Of a stretch of 51,047 nucleotides of DNA, positions 1-8,700 are shown piece after piece. Within the stretch, counting starts at the first letter, position 1; every line of letters begins with the position of its first letter. Where the stretch lies: positions 1 to 51,047 of the forward strand of contig VEQL01000019.1 in the NCBI GenBank assembly GCA_018883245.1, written 5' to 3'. Below the pieces are notes generated by a model. The model had not been told where the DNA came from. It saw only the letters and a list, made by a program, of their open reading frames with translations, and did no database searches. The stretch comes from Chthoniobacterales bacterium. GTDB lineage: Bacteria > Verrucomicrobiota > Verrucomicrobiia > Chthoniobacterales > JACTMZ01. Made by a program: the position numbers and the translations under genes.

Positions 1-17
1 AGACCGTGCGCAAATAA
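1..17 (+). CDS. atpD: 3' end of upstream gene, probably atpD (ATP synthase beta subunit)
   Basis: Only the last codons are present; the frame reads T-V-R-K and stops with TAA at 15-17, immediately before the GTG of atpC. The assignment to atpD rests on the usual atpD-atpC gene order in F-type ATP synthase operons, not on the sequence, which is too short to identify. Confidence 0.4.
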
Positions 18-437
18 GTGGCGGCCAAAATCCATTTCGAGATTGTTTCGCCCGCGGGGGTCTCCCGTTCGGGCGAGGTGGACATGGTCGTGTTGCCCAC
101 CACGACCGGAGAAATCGGCGTGCTGCCCCACCACGAGCCGGTCATGACAATGCTCGAGCCAGGGGAAATGGCAGTCACTCACGATGGCAAGACGACTTAC
201 GCGGCCCTGGGCGAAGGGTTCGCGCAGATCACGCCGGGACGTATTTCCATTCTCACAGACATGGTTGCCGGCGAAGGCGAGATCGACGAGGATGCCGTGG
301 CCAAAGCCGTCGAGCGCGCCCAGACTGCGTTGGCCAATGCCGCCAATCTGAGCGACGAAGAAGCATCCGCGCTCGAAGCCGGCCTCAAGCGCAACCTCGC
401 CATGCTCGGCGTCAAACGCCGGCGGCGCTCGGCCTGA
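18..437 (+). CDS. atpC: F0F1 ATP synthase epsilon subunit
   Basis: Subunit of the central stalk of F1, coupling rotation to catalysis and able to inhibit ATP hydrolysis. The 139-residue product has the usual epsilon length. Its N-terminal beta-sandwich includes the family-typical stretches TTTGEIGVLPHHEPVMTML (residues 28-46) and AALGEGFAQI (62-71). The last about 50 residues form the charged, alanine-rich helical hairpin (AVAKAVERAQTAL) and end in a basic KRRRRSA tail. The start is a GTG directly abutting the stop of the preceding gene, which implies translational coupling. It is the last gene of its operon here, since the next gene converges on it. Confidence 0.93.
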   Translation: MAAKIHFEIVSPAGVSRSGEVDMVVLPTTTGEIGVLPHHEPVMTMLEPGEMAVTHDGKTTYAALGEGFAQITPGRISILTDMVAGEGEIDEDAVAKAVERAQTALANAANLSDEEASALEAGLKRNLAMLGVKRRRRSA

Positions 438-492
438 GTTCTACTTTTCTCCCGGATCTTTCCCCTCGGCGTCGCGCTGCCGCCCGCCGGGG

Positions 493-3060
493 TCAGTCGT
501 GCGATCGCAAGCGCCAGAATCGTCGTTGCTCGCTCGCAACGGGAACATCCAGTTCCGCCGTCACGCCGTCTCCGCGGATGTTTTCCAGCCCTGCCAAGGT
601 GCTCCAAGCGGCGAGGTCCGTGCTTGATTCGACAGCGTAGCGGCGGCCCGGACGCAGGGTCGCGCGGAGCGACCAAGTTCCGCCCGGTGCCGATGGAAGG
701 ACCGACACTGCGTCGCGTCGCGCGGCCAGATCGAGCGCCCAATCGGAAAGCGCACGCCATTTGGGTGCATCGGCCGCCGGTTGCTGCTGGTGTTCGATAA
801 CGCCCCAACTTCCCCATTGCGACCAGCCGCTGACATGGGAGAAGTTGACGAACAGATCCACTCCCTCGCTTTCAAGCGCGACCAGATATTCGCGGTAGCG
901 CTCCTGCATGCGGGCATCGCGGTTGGCTGCGTGGAGGATGCCCGTCAGCGTGGCATTGTTCTCCGCTCCGGCTATGCCAACGAAGTGCTGACCGCCTTCG
1001 TAGCATACCAGTCGCCAGCCGCGCTCGTCGGCAAGTTGCCGGTGCTCTTTGGTCCATGCTGTCGCCTCGGCGATCGCGGCCTGTGAGAGTGTGGTGACAA
1101 CTTGTGCTGCGGTCGGCACTGCATCCCCCGGTTCGTAATTCACCCCGAAGTAAGGTGCGATGGCCAGCGCGTCAGGTTGCGTGCCCGAGGCGTTGATGGC
1201 CGGATTTGCCATGGCGTCGATGCGTGTCTGCGTGACACCGCCGGCACCCGCAGCCTGGGTGGCGAGCACGTTGACAACGCGGTGGCGGTTGGCGGTGCCG
1301 AACTCCTGCCCGAAAATGGCGAAAATTTCCGCCGAGCGACGGGCGACGAATTTCTGTCCGGCCTGCCAGCGGTCCGGGTCGAGGCCGAGTTCTTTCCCGC
1401 GATCTTGAATATAGGTGGTCTGCATGAAACCGCCGTTCCATGTTTCGTTGGAATACTCGACATAAAGCTCGAGATCGGGATCGAGTGCATCGCGATAGAG
1501 TCTTGCTGTCTCGCGCACGTAATTGTCGTCCGCAGCATGGGGAATGCAGATCCAGGGGTCTTTGTGCGTCTGGTTGGCCAGGGCAATGACGTATTCGTGA
1601 GCTACGCCCTCGCGCCGCGTCTGCGTGCAGGTTGCTGCGGTGGTGCGCTGCGCCCAGTCGCTCAAAGGGGTGACATTCTCCCAAGGCAGAAGATTCGTTT
1701 GCATCCAGTCCATGAAACGGAGGCAACGGTAGGGGGCCAGCGAGGCGATAAAATCGAGGTGGAACGGTTCTGCGGCAAGTTTGGTGTCCTGTCCCGGGGC
1801 GATGATCTCGATATTGCGCACGGGGTTGGATCCCGATGATTCGCGAACCTCGAGGTAGAGCATGTTGTCGGCAAGTGTCGGGCTGAAGGTGAAAGTGCGC
1901 ACGGTCGTGCCGCCTGCTGCCGTGACGGTCTGGCGGGCGCCTCCGTTCGGGGGAATCAGATCGACCCTCCCGACACCTTGCAGGCGCACAGTGTAGATCC
2001 CGGGGCCGTAAAGCGGCAGGAGGGTGTGCAATATCTGAGGACTGCCGCCGGCTGGCGTGAACGGAACTGCCAGGGGCCAACCGTTTGCATCGGTTAGAGG
2101 CGTCTGGTTGCTTTCCCACTCGCTGCCGGATGCACTGCGGGTCATCCACGTGCGGGCCAACTTGAAGCAGTCTTTGAAAACCCACGCCGTGGTCCAGTCG
2201 GTGAGCGCATCGAGGTTGCCGCCCAGATCCATGCGGGGCGCCGGTTTCGGCAGGAAGTTGGCTACGACCGAAAGATCCGAGTTCATCGTCACCGAAAGCG
2301 GATTGGTTTCGCCTGTGGCATCTCCCGTCCAACCGCTGAAAGTGTAACCGGCCGCGGGTGTGGCAGTGACTTGCACGACTTGCCCGGCTTCGAAAGTGCT
2401 CCCGGACGGCGCTGTGGACGCGGATCCGCCCGCGGTGGCCGTGAGGTTCAGTGTGTAAGTCTGGACTGGGGAGCGGATCGAAAATGCCGTGAGAGATGCG
2501 GCATGGCCCGTGTAGCGCGCAGAAAACGGATAAATGCGAAACTCGACGCTGCCCGACAGATTTCCGTATCCCGTGGCGGGAATGAGAAAGGAGAAGTCGT
2601 CGGTTGCCGTGTTGGAATTATCCAGCAAGGGCGTGGCAAAGACCGGTGAAGTGAAGTTGTCCACGCTCGTGAACACCGCGTATTGAAGTGGAGAATGCCA
2701 ATTCTCGCGCCGGATGGTGAAAGCGACACGATTGGAGTTCAGGTTCAGCGTCTGGCTCGATGAAGCAACCCGCACGGAAAGAAACGCGCTGTTGGCGCGC
2801 GCTTGCGCCAGGGTGCTGAGGTTGGCATCGCTCGAAACCGAAAAAGCGAGGCGGTTATCTCCGGTTGCTGGTGTTATGCCGGCACCGGCTGTCCAACCTT
2901 GTGTCGTCAGGCCGGATTCCATGACGGATGTCTTTGTCCAGGGAAGGTTCAGCGCCGGGCTGACTCCGGTGAAATCGAATGCGATACGTTCGCCTTGCGC
3001 GCGCAGCGTGGAGACGGCGGCAAACATCACAAGGAATGTTGTCCGGGCATGTTTGAACAT
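493..3060 (-). CDS. Secreted multidomain protein with InlB-type repeat and glycosidase-like (clan A-like) domain
   Basis: An 855-residue exported protein. The start is set at the ATG giving MFKHARTTFLVMFAAVSTLRAQG, a clear signal peptide with cleavage after Arg-Ala; the frame opens 27 codons further upstream without signal character. Residues about 200-270 form a divergent InlB B-repeat (aromatic GYTFSGWTGDA core), a secreted-protein module. The region about 280-780 resembles a TIM-barrel glycosidase: YVEYSNETWNGGF (Asn-Glu near 537-538) looks like a clan GH-A acid/base site and CYEGGQHF (Glu near 687) like the nucleophile. The C-terminal about 60 residues (RRYAVESSTDLAAW, ending RRFWRLRSHD) match a small beta domain common in verrucomicrobial secreted proteins. 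Substrate is unknown. It converges on atpC. Confidence 0.75.
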   Translation of the reverse strand: MFKHARTTFLVMFAAVSTLRAQGERIAFDFTGVSPALNLPWTKTSVMESGLTTQGWTAGAGITPATGDNRLAFSVSSDANLSTLAQARANSAFLSVRVASSSQTLNLNSNRVAFTIRRENWHSPLQYAVFTSVDNFTSPVFATPLLDNSNTATDDFSFLIPATGYGNLSGSVEFRIYPFSARYTGHAASLTAFSIRSPVQTYTLNLTATAGGSASTAPSGSTFEAGQVVQVTATPAAGYTFSGWTGDATGETNPLSVTMNSDLSVVANFLPKPAPRMDLGGNLDALTDWTTAWVFKDCFKLARTWMTRSASGSEWESNQTPLTDANGWPLAVPFTPAGGSPQILHTLLPLYGPGIYTVRLQGVGRVDLIPPNGGARQTVTAAGGTTVRTFTFSPTLADNMLYLEVRESSGSNPVRNIEIIAPGQDTKLAAEPFHLDFIASLAPYRCLRFMDWMQTNLLPWENVTPLSDWAQRTTAATCTQTRREGVAHEYVIALANQTHKDPWICIPHAADDNYVRETARLYRDALDPDLELYVEYSNETWNGGFMQTTYIQDRGKELGLDPDRWQAGQKFVARRSAEIFAIFGQEFGTANRHRVVNVLATQAAGAGGVTQTRIDAMANPAINASGTQPDALAIAPYFGVNYEPGDAVPTAAQVVTTLSQAAIAEATAWTKEHRQLADERGWRLVCYEGGQHFVGIAGAENNATLTGILHAANRDARMQERYREYLVALESEGVDLFVNFSHVSGWSQWGSWGVIEHQQQPAADAPKWRALSDWALDLAARRDAVSVLPSAPGGTWSLRATLRPGRRYAVESSTDLAAWSTLAGLENIRGDGVTAELDVPVASEQRRFWRLRSHD

Positions 3061-3332
3061 GCGGCAATTCAAACGCTCGTTTGAATTGTGGGCAAGACTT
3101 TTTTGCGGCCTTGGATGCCTTGGGCTCGCCTGGCGGGTCACAAGTGTCCCGGACTCGCTCTCGGTGTGGCTGTGAGCAGCAAGTAGTCAGGATTTTCTTT
3201 GGCTGCTTTTGCGCCGAACGCTAGTGTCCGGTCAACGGGATGCAACACGCGGATCACTCCGGGCTTTTGGTATGCCTCGGGGCTGTTTTTGCGGGCATGT
3301 TTTGCAGACGAGGCGCCGCGCCTGGCATCCGG

Positions 3333-4037
3333 ATGCACAGGCCGTGTTCTTCGCAGTTGGCGACCGGCGCACGTATCAGCGTGATCGCGACTCTCCTTTG
3401 GTTTTCTTCCGTCTTTGCCTCCGAGGTCCAGAAACACGGGCTGAGCTTCGAGCACTGGGTGGCCGACGTTTTCTTCGGCGGATATCGCCCGCAGGGTCCG
3501 ATCGCCAAATGGGACATTCCGGCATCGGCAAACACCGAGCACGGGGGTGTTCCTGTCAATCCCAAGGCCACGAAGTTCGGCCAACCGGTCGGGATGGGCG
3601 ACGCCTTGAGGCAATACGACATCGATGAACCTTTCCTCCTTATCGTGGGGTTTTGGGAGCAATCGGGGGACGAAAAGAAATTCGTGCAATCGCTGGTCGC
3701 GCATGTCACGCCCCAGCAGTGGCGAAATCTGTGGTCGCCGGTGAAGCGCGCCGACCTCGAGACTCTGGATAAGCTGGTAAGGGACACATCCATGCCCATC
3801 GCCGAGGTGCGCAGGGAGGTTCTCCGGCGGAAGAAGGAGCCGCCATTTTCGGAGTCGGTGATCCAGATCAACCCGAAAATCGACAAGTCGCAGCGCCGCC
3901 TGCAATGCAGCATTTCCTATGAGCGGTTGTTCAAAAATCTCGCGCCGGGATCCGACGGGAGTCGGCTGGAGTCCGCGGAAATTTTCGGCCGTGTTATCGC
4001 TGGCATCGCGACTTCACCGCCGCGGGATCTGCCGTGA
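3333..4037 (+). CDS. Conserved hypothetical protein, possible PD-(D/E)XK nuclease-like
   Basis: A product of about 234 residues containing FEHWVADVFFGGYRP, KWDIPAS, GGVPVNPKATKFG and GDALRQYDIDEPF. The order of an acidic helix residue, an Asp strand, a P-x-N-x-K strand and a GDALRQ helix is reminiscent of restriction-endonuclease-like folds, but I see no decisive catalytic proof. The start is uncertain: in-frame options are ATG 3240, ATG 3333 and GTG 3381, none with a good ribosome site. With ATG 3333 the N-terminus (a basic start, then ISVIATLLWFSSVFA followed by SEV) looks like a signal peptide, which would be odd for an intracellular nuclease. No methyltransferase lies nearby. It converges on the amidase gene with a 10-nt gap. 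Confidence 0.6.
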   Translation: MHRPCSSQLATGARISVIATLLWFSSVFASEVQKHGLSFEHWVADVFFGGYRPQGPIAKWDIPASANTEHGGVPVNPKATKFGQPVGMGDALRQYDIDEPFLLIVGFWEQSGDEKKFVQSLVAHVTPQQWRNLWSPVKRADLETLDKLVRDTSMPIAEVRREVLRRKKEPPFSESVIQINPKIDKSQRRLQCSISYERLFKNLAPGSDGSRLESAEIFGRVIAGIATSPPRDLP

Positions 4038-4047
4038 AGATCCGGTT

Positions 4048-4653
4048 TTACCTCGAGGATTTGCTGACGCCCCTGACCACGGCATCGGCAAGACGCTGAC
4101 GGTAGCCCGCGGAGCGGATGCGCCGCGCTTCCGTCGGATTCGAAAGGAAGCCGAGTTCCACCAAAACGGCAGGCCTCGCATTGTTGCGCAGCACATGGAA
4201 GCGCGCAGTTTTCACGCCGCGATTGTAGGAGATGCGGGCCAGTTCGCGCTGGATATGGGCGGCAAGGGGATACGAACGGGAGTTGAAATAGTAAGTCTCC
4301 GTCCCGTTCGGCGCGGAACGCGGGGCGTCATTGTAGTGCACGCTGACGAAGATTGCGCCCCGTTGGCGGTTGGAAATCGCCGCGCGCGTCGGCAGGGGAA
4401 CAAAGTAATCTCCTTTGCGCGTCATGATCACGCGGTATCCCTTCGAGCGGAGCCCGCGCTCGATCCGCTTGGCTGTGTCGAGGGTGTATTTTTTCTCCAG
4501 TGAGCCATCAACGCCCCGCGCACCCTTGTCGATGCCGCCGTGGCCCGCATCAACGACCACAGTGCGGAAGCCTCCGATGTGCCCGCCGCCGGCGCACCCG
4601 GCGAGAACGGACGCCAGCAAAACGGCAACCAGCGGTTTCAGGACTCGGCGCAT
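4048..4653 (-). CDS. N-acetylmuramoyl-L-alanine amidase, lipoprotein (Amidase_3)
   Basis: Zinc amidase that cuts the bond between muramic acid and the stem peptide of peptidoglycan. The 201-residue product starts at MRRVLKPLVAVLLASVLAGC; LAGC is a lipobox, so it is probably anchored to a membrane facing the periplasm. The catalytic domain follows directly: VVVDAGHGGIDKGA (first Zn His), the LEKKYTLDTAKRI helix (Zn Glu), SVHYNDAP (second Zn His) and VLVELGFLSNPTEA (catalytic Glu). All expected active-site residues are present. The frame is open 65 codons further upstream, but that stretch overlaps hisF and has no signal character. It is divergent from hisF, with 85 nt between the starts. Confidence 0.88.
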   Translation of the reverse strand: MRRVLKPLVAVLLASVLAGCAGGGHIGGFRTVVVDAGHGGIDKGARGVDGSLEKKYTLDTAKRIERGLRSKGYRVIMTRKGDYFVPLPTRAAISNRQRGAIFVSVHYNDAPRSAPNGTETYYFNSRSYPLAAHIQRELARISYNRGVKTARFHVLRNNARPAVLVELGFLSNPTEARRIRSAGYRQRLADAVVRGVSKSSR

Positions 4654-4738
4654 CGGCGAACCGTAAAAAACAAGGCCCGCCGTGGCAACGCTATATCTGT
4701 GGATTGCGCCGAATCTCCCGTGAGGGCATCCTCGCCGC

Positions 4739-5515
4739 GTGCTGACAAAAAGAATCATCCCCTGCCTTGACGTGACCGGCGGGAGAGTCGTGAAAGGAAC
4801 GAAATTTCTAGAACTCCGCGATGCGGGCGATCCGGTCGAGTGCGCCAAGGCCTACGATGCGCAGGGCGCGGACGAGTTGGTGTTTCTCGACATCACCGCA
4901 TCGTCGGATGACCGTGCCACAATGGTCGATGTGGTCGAGCGGACCGCGTCCGAGTGCTTCATGCCGCTCACTGTGGGTGGCGGAATCCGCTCGGTCGAGG
5001 ATATGAAAATCATGCTGCTTGCCGGTGCGGACAAAGTCAGCGTGAACACCTCGGCCATCCAGCGTCCTGAGTTGGTGCGGGAAGGCGCGGAACGGTTCGG
5101 ATCGCAATGCATCGTGGTGGCGATCGACGCACGGCGGCGTCCCGGGGGTGGGTGGACTGTTTACACGCACGGTGGCCGGAATCCGACGGATCTCGAGGCC
5201 GTGGCCTGGGCCAAGCGCGTCGCCGACCTCGGCGCGGGCGAAATTCTGCTCACCAGCATGGATGCCGACGGAACCAAGGAGGGTTATGACATGGACTTGG
5301 TGCGGTCCGTGAGCCAAGCGGTGAGCATTCCCGTGATTGCCAGCGGGGGTGCGGGAAAGCTCGAACACATGGCCGACGTTTTGCTCCAAGCGGGAGCGGA
5401 TGCCGTCCTAGCCGCCAGCATTTTCCATTTCGGCGAATACACGGTGGGCGATGTGAAAAAATTTCTCGCGGCGAGAGGGGTTCCGGTCCGTTTGGCCGAG
5501 TCCGCGTCCCGCTGA
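4739..5515 (+). CDS. hisF: Imidazole glycerol phosphate synthase cyclase subunit HisF
   Basis: With HisH it converts PRFAR and ammonia to imidazole glycerol phosphate and AICAR in histidine biosynthesis. The 258 residues span the full (beta/alpha)8 barrel. The catalytic aspartates are recognisable in [15 protein letters not shown] (near residue 11) and [13 protein letters not shown] (near 170, following the usual GHG-type loop). Phosphate-binding loops are seen in GGGIRS and [10 protein letters not shown]. The start is a GTG whose next codons give [11 protein letters not shown], the normal family N-terminus. hisH and other his genes are not in the window, so it stands alone here. It converges on feoB with only 6 nt between the stops. 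Confidence 0.96.
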   Translation: MLTKRIIPCLDVTGGRVVKGTKFLELRDAGDPVECAKAYDAQGADELVFLDITASSDDRATMVDVVERTASECFMPLTVGGGIRSVEDMKIMLLAGADKVSVNTSAIQRPELVREGAERFGSQCIVVAIDARRRPGGGWTVYTHGGRNPTDLEAVAWAKRVADLGAGEILLTSMDADGTKEGYDMDLVRSVSQAVSIPVIASGGAGKLEHMADVLLQAGADAVLAASIFHFGEYTVGDVKKFLAARGVPVRLAESASR

Positions 5516-5521
5516 GGGAAT

Positions 5522-6943
5522 TCAGCCTCCCGCCAACATCCGCCACACGAAAGCGACGGAACTGCACGCGACAAAGCCGAGCGCCAGCGGTAGAGCTGCG
5601 GAGAGGAAGGTCCAGCGCCAGCTGCCGGTTTCCTTGTAAATTGTATAAAGCGTGGTGGAGCACGGGTTGTGCAGGAGGCTGAAGAGCATGAGGCAGATGG
5701 CTGTGAGCGTTGTCCATCCCGCCGCGGTCAGAAGTCCGTGCAAAATGTGGTCCTCGGTCTCGAACATGACTCCCGCTCCGGGGGCCCCGGTCACGTCGGA
5801 TCCGGTGAGCAGAACCGTCAGCATCAGTATGGTCGGTATGACAATCTCATTGGCCGGAATCGCGACGATGTAAGCGACGAGAATGACGCCGGTGAGTCCC
5901 ATGATCCACGCCAGCGGATCGAGTCCGGCGACCATCCACCACGCGAGGCTGTGTCCGCCCGCGTTTATATTGGCGATGAGCCAGATGACGGCGCCGGCCG
6001 GGACGGCGAACACGACGGCGCGCCAAAGGACGAAAAGCGTGCGGTCGATGAGCGAGGTGTAGAGGGCCCGCAGGATATTCGGAGGACGGTAGGGCGGGAG
6101 TTCGAGGCTGAACGAGGAGGCTTCGCCCTGGAGCAAGGTGCGGGAGAGCAGCCACGATGCACCGAGCGCGCAAGCGAACCCGAGCACGGCCACGGAGAAG
6201 ACGGCTCCGGCCGCGACAAGACCGGCGACGGCCGGTGGAGCCAGCGCGCCGACGAAGACGGTGGCCATGAGGATTTGCGTGGGCCATCGCCCGTTGCAGA
6301 GCGAGAAGTTGTTGGTGAGAATGGCGATGAGTCGTTCGCGCGGCGAATCGATGATACGCGTGGCCACGACACCCGCCGCGTTGCAACCGAGCCCCATGGT
6401 CATCGTCAGCGCCTGTTTGCCGTGAGCGCCGGCTTTTTGAAATATGCGGTCGAGGTTGAACGCGACGCGCGGGAGGTAGCCGAAGTCTTCAAGCAGAGTG
6501 AAGAGCGGAAAGAAAATCGCCATAGGCGGCAACATGACGCTCACGACCCACGCGCCGGATAGATACATGCCGTCGATGAGGAGTCCGGCGAGCCAAGGCC
6601 AGAAACCAAGCGCGAGCGCCCGGGCTTTGAGCCACGGGTGGAGCGTATCGACGAGCAGGGACGCAAGCGCTCCCGATGGAACGTTTGCGCCTTCGATGGT
6701 GATCCACAGGACGAGTGCGAACAGCAGGGCCATGGCCGGGATGCCGGTCCAGCGCCCGGTGAGAGCACGATCGAGTCTGCGCTGCCACCCGATGCGAGAG
6801 GCATCGCCCGTCGCCCGCACGTGGCGTGAGGCGAGAGCGGACGCCGCGCGACTGACTTCCCCGGCGATCTCGTCCTGGAAATGCGGACTCAGCTGCCAGC
6901 GCAGTTCCTCGGCTTCGCGTAGGATGTCAGCAGGATCGCTCAT
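5522..6943 (-). CDS. feoB: FeoB permease part (separate membrane protein)
   Basis: A 473-residue polytopic protein corresponding to the transmembrane part of ferrous iron transporter FeoB. It holds two gate-like regions: GLGCNAAGVVATRIIDSPRERL with NNFSLCNGRWP around residues 190-230, and a later one including IVAIPANEIVIPTILM. The Cys in the first gate is conserved with FeoB (usual form PFxSCSARLP). The C-terminal LLHNPCSTTLYTIYKETGSWRW is the typical FeoB ending. The start at MSDPADILREAEEL overlaps the stop of the GTPase gene by ATGA. The N-terminal about 70 residues are the helical linker that normally joins G domain and permease, so the single FeoB chain has been split in that linker. 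Confidence 0.88.
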   Translation of the reverse strand: MSDPADILREAEELRWQLSPHFQDEIAGEVSRAASALASRHVRATGDASRIGWQRRLDRALTGRWTGIPAMALLFALVLWITIEGANVPSGALASLLVDTLHPWLKARALALGFWPWLAGLLIDGMYLSGAWVVSVMLPPMAIFFPLFTLLEDFGYLPRVAFNLDRIFQKAGAHGKQALTMTMGLGCNAAGVVATRIIDSPRERLIAILTNNFSLCNGRWPTQILMATVFVGALAPPAVAGLVAAGAVFSVAVLGFACALGASWLLSRTLLQGEASSFSLELPPYRPPNILRALYTSLIDRTLFVLWRAVVFAVPAGAVIWLIANINAGGHSLAWWMVAGLDPLAWIMGLTGVILVAYIVAIPANEIVIPTILMLTVLLTGSDVTGAPGAGVMFETEDHILHGLLTAAGWTTLTAICLMLFSLLHNPCSTTLYTIYKETGSWRWTFLSAALPLALGFVACSSVAFVWRMLAGG

Positions 6944-7719
6944 GCAGCATTGCGGGATTGCTCGAACTCGCCTTTCTGCAGGGCGGTGGCGATGCGCGGG
7001 TCGCCCTCCAGCAGGCGAAGCGCGATCCACTCGGGATTGTCGAGGTGCGGGTAAGCGGCGCGCAGGCGGCCGGAAAGTCTGGCCACCGGTTCGCGCAGCC
7101 CGTCCGGCATGGCCTCAGGCCCGCGTGGACGTGCGGCGAGTGCGCCGGTGGCGACATCACGGATGGCGACGAGAAGATCGTCGAGTCCTTCGCCGATCCG
7201 GGCGGCCGTGGCGGCGACGGGAATGCCCAGTTCGCGGGCGATGCCGCGCGCATCGATCTCGAGTCCGTGCGCGCGGGCCTCGTCGATGAGGTTGAGGCAG
7301 AGCACGACGCGTCCGGTGATTTGCAGGATCTGCAAAAGGAGGGCGAGATTGCGTTCGAGGCAGGTGGCGTCGGCCACGACGAGCGTGACATCGGGGCGGC
7401 CGAAGAGAAGAAATTCGCGCGTCACTTCCTCGTCGGGCGTGGTGCCAAGCAGCGAGTAGGTGCCCGGCAGGTCCACGACTTTGTAACGCTTTCCGTCGAG
7501 GTCGAAGGCACCCTCGGCGCGCGACACGGTTTTGCCCGGCCAATTGCCGGTGTGCTGGCGCAGCCCGGTCAGCAGGTTGAAGACTGTGCTCTTGCCCACG
7601 TTGGGATTGCCGGCCAAGGCAACGACAAAATCCCAGCGTCCGAGCCGGAGTCCGAGTCGCCGTAGTTCCGCTTTGTTGGCGGCGCAGGTCTCGCAGGTCG
7701 ATGGCGGGCAGTTCGACAC
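6940..7719 (-). CDS. feoB: FeoB GTPase part (separate protein)
   Basis: The 259-residue cytoplasmic G-protein half of FeoB. It has G1 GNPNVGKST, G3 DLPGTYSL, G4 NLID and the Feo-typical QHTGNWPGKTV switch I region. The helical S-domain includes EWIALRLLEGDPR, after which the protein ends with EQSRNAA. The start is GTG, 3 nt after the stop of the DtxR-FeoA gene. The N-terminus carries three closely spaced cysteines (CPPSTCETC) that could bind metal. It lies in an operon: regulator, GTPase, permease. Expected role is GTP-dependent control of Fe(II) uptake through the permease encoded next. Confidence 0.9.
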   Translation of the reverse strand: MSNCPPSTCETCAANKAELRRLGLRLGRWDFVVALAGNPNVGKSTVFNLLTGLRQHTGNWPGKTVSRAEGAFDLDGKRYKVVDLPGTYSLLGTTPDEEVTREFLLFGRPDVTLVVADATCLERNLALLLQILQITGRVVLCLNLIDEARAHGLEIDARGIARELGIPVAATAARIGEGLDDLLVAIRDVATGALAARPRGPEAMPDGLREPVARLSGRLRAAYPHLDNPEWIALRLLEGDPRIATALQKGEFEQSRNAA

Positions 7720-7722
7720 CGT

Positions 7723-8637
7723 TCAGGCCTCCACGAAAATGCGGTCCGATTGCTCTTTGCGCAGGGCGATGGTCGCCCCGCGGACGCGGTAAGCCGTGGG
7801 GCTCCCGAGCATGCTGTCGAAGTCGCGCTCCACGAGCGTGCCGGGAACGAGCCCGAGGTCGAGAAGGCGGCGGCGTTCGCCTCCGATGATGGACGGGGAA
7901 AGTCCGACAACCTTGGCCGCTTCGCCGGTGCGCAACGAGGACAGCGCGCGCATGGGTGGCGGAGGCGCGCAAGGCTCGACCTGGATGGCACCCGCCACGT
8001 CGAGCGGCAGATCGCACTCGCGGTCCTCGATGCGCAGCCGAAGCAACCCCGGGGTGCGTGCGATCAAATGCAGGCGTGCTCCGGCCACGATGCCGAGGGC
8101 GGCCGCGCGGCGGTAAAATCCCTCGGGTTCGTCTTCGAGGTGAGTGACGACAACATTGCTTCCTGCGCTTGCGGCGTCCAACGGTTCTCCCCGGCGCGGC
8201 GGCAGCGTGCCTTCGCGCGTGGGGATGGGATCGCCGTGGGGGTCGTAGCGCGGGCGGCCGAGTCGGTCGGCGAGCGCATCGACGTCGCGCGCGGAAAGTC
8301 GATGCTCCGCGTGGTCCGCGTGGCGGTGCCACTTGTCGCTCGTCACCCCCGTTTGGTGGGCGAGGTAGGTTTCGTAGATGCGGTGGGCACGCACGATGCG
8401 CCGCGCCTGTTCGCGTCCGGCTTCGGTGAGTTGCAGGCCCGCGGCCGAGGAAACCGCGAGCCCGGCGCCGGAGAGTTCGCCTGCGAGTTCGGCGGCGCGC
8501 TCGAGGGAAAGTCCGGTTGCGCCGGCGAGGCTTGCGTTGGTGGCGTGTGTGCCACCGTATTCGGACTCGTGCAGATGCTTGAGCGCATGCTGCAGGTGCG
8601 GCGAGTGGGGTTTGGTATCCTCACGTTTGGCGCCCAT
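7723..8637 (-). CDS. DtxR/MntR-family metal regulator fused to FeoA-type SH3 domains
   Basis: A 304-residue fusion. The N-terminal part is a winged-helix DNA-binding domain (residues about 10-70, with LSLERAAELAGELSGAGL) followed by the DtxR dimerisation and metal region (HADHAEHRLSARDVDALADRLGRP). The C-terminal half has two SH3-like segments; the second (about 230-304, with GERRRLLDLGLVPGTLVER and ALRKEQSDRIFV) is a typical FeoA domain. The start is MGAKREDTK; a further-upstream in-frame Met is less plausible. Because it is the first gene before the two feoB pieces and no other feoA is present, it probably both represses the operon in response to Fe(II) or Mn(II) and supplies the FeoA function. 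Confidence 0.87.
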   Translation of the reverse strand: MGAKREDTKPHSPHLQHALKHLHESEYGGTHATNASLAGATGLSLERAAELAGELSGAGLAVSSAAGLQLTEAGREQARRIVRAHRIYETYLAHQTGVTSDKWHRHADHAEHRLSARDVDALADRLGRPRYDPHGDPIPTREGTLPPRRGEPLDAASAGSNVVVTHLEDEPEGFYRRAAALGIVAGARLHLIARTPGLLRLRIEDRECDLPLDVAGAIQVEPCAPPPPMRALSSLRTGEAAKVVGLSPSIIGGERRRLLDLGLVPGTLVERDFDSMLGSPTAYRVRGATIALRKEQSDRIFVEA

Positions 8638-8700
8638 GGCACTCACAATACGGTCGCGGCGCCCGCGAGGCAACGCGATGCACCGCAGCTTCGGCCGGTC

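Noticed and set aside
6940-6943. Split feoB as a simple frameshift
   Set aside because: The junction is a clean ATGA stop/start overlap within the linker, and both parts have complete ends, so two genes are more likely than an error.
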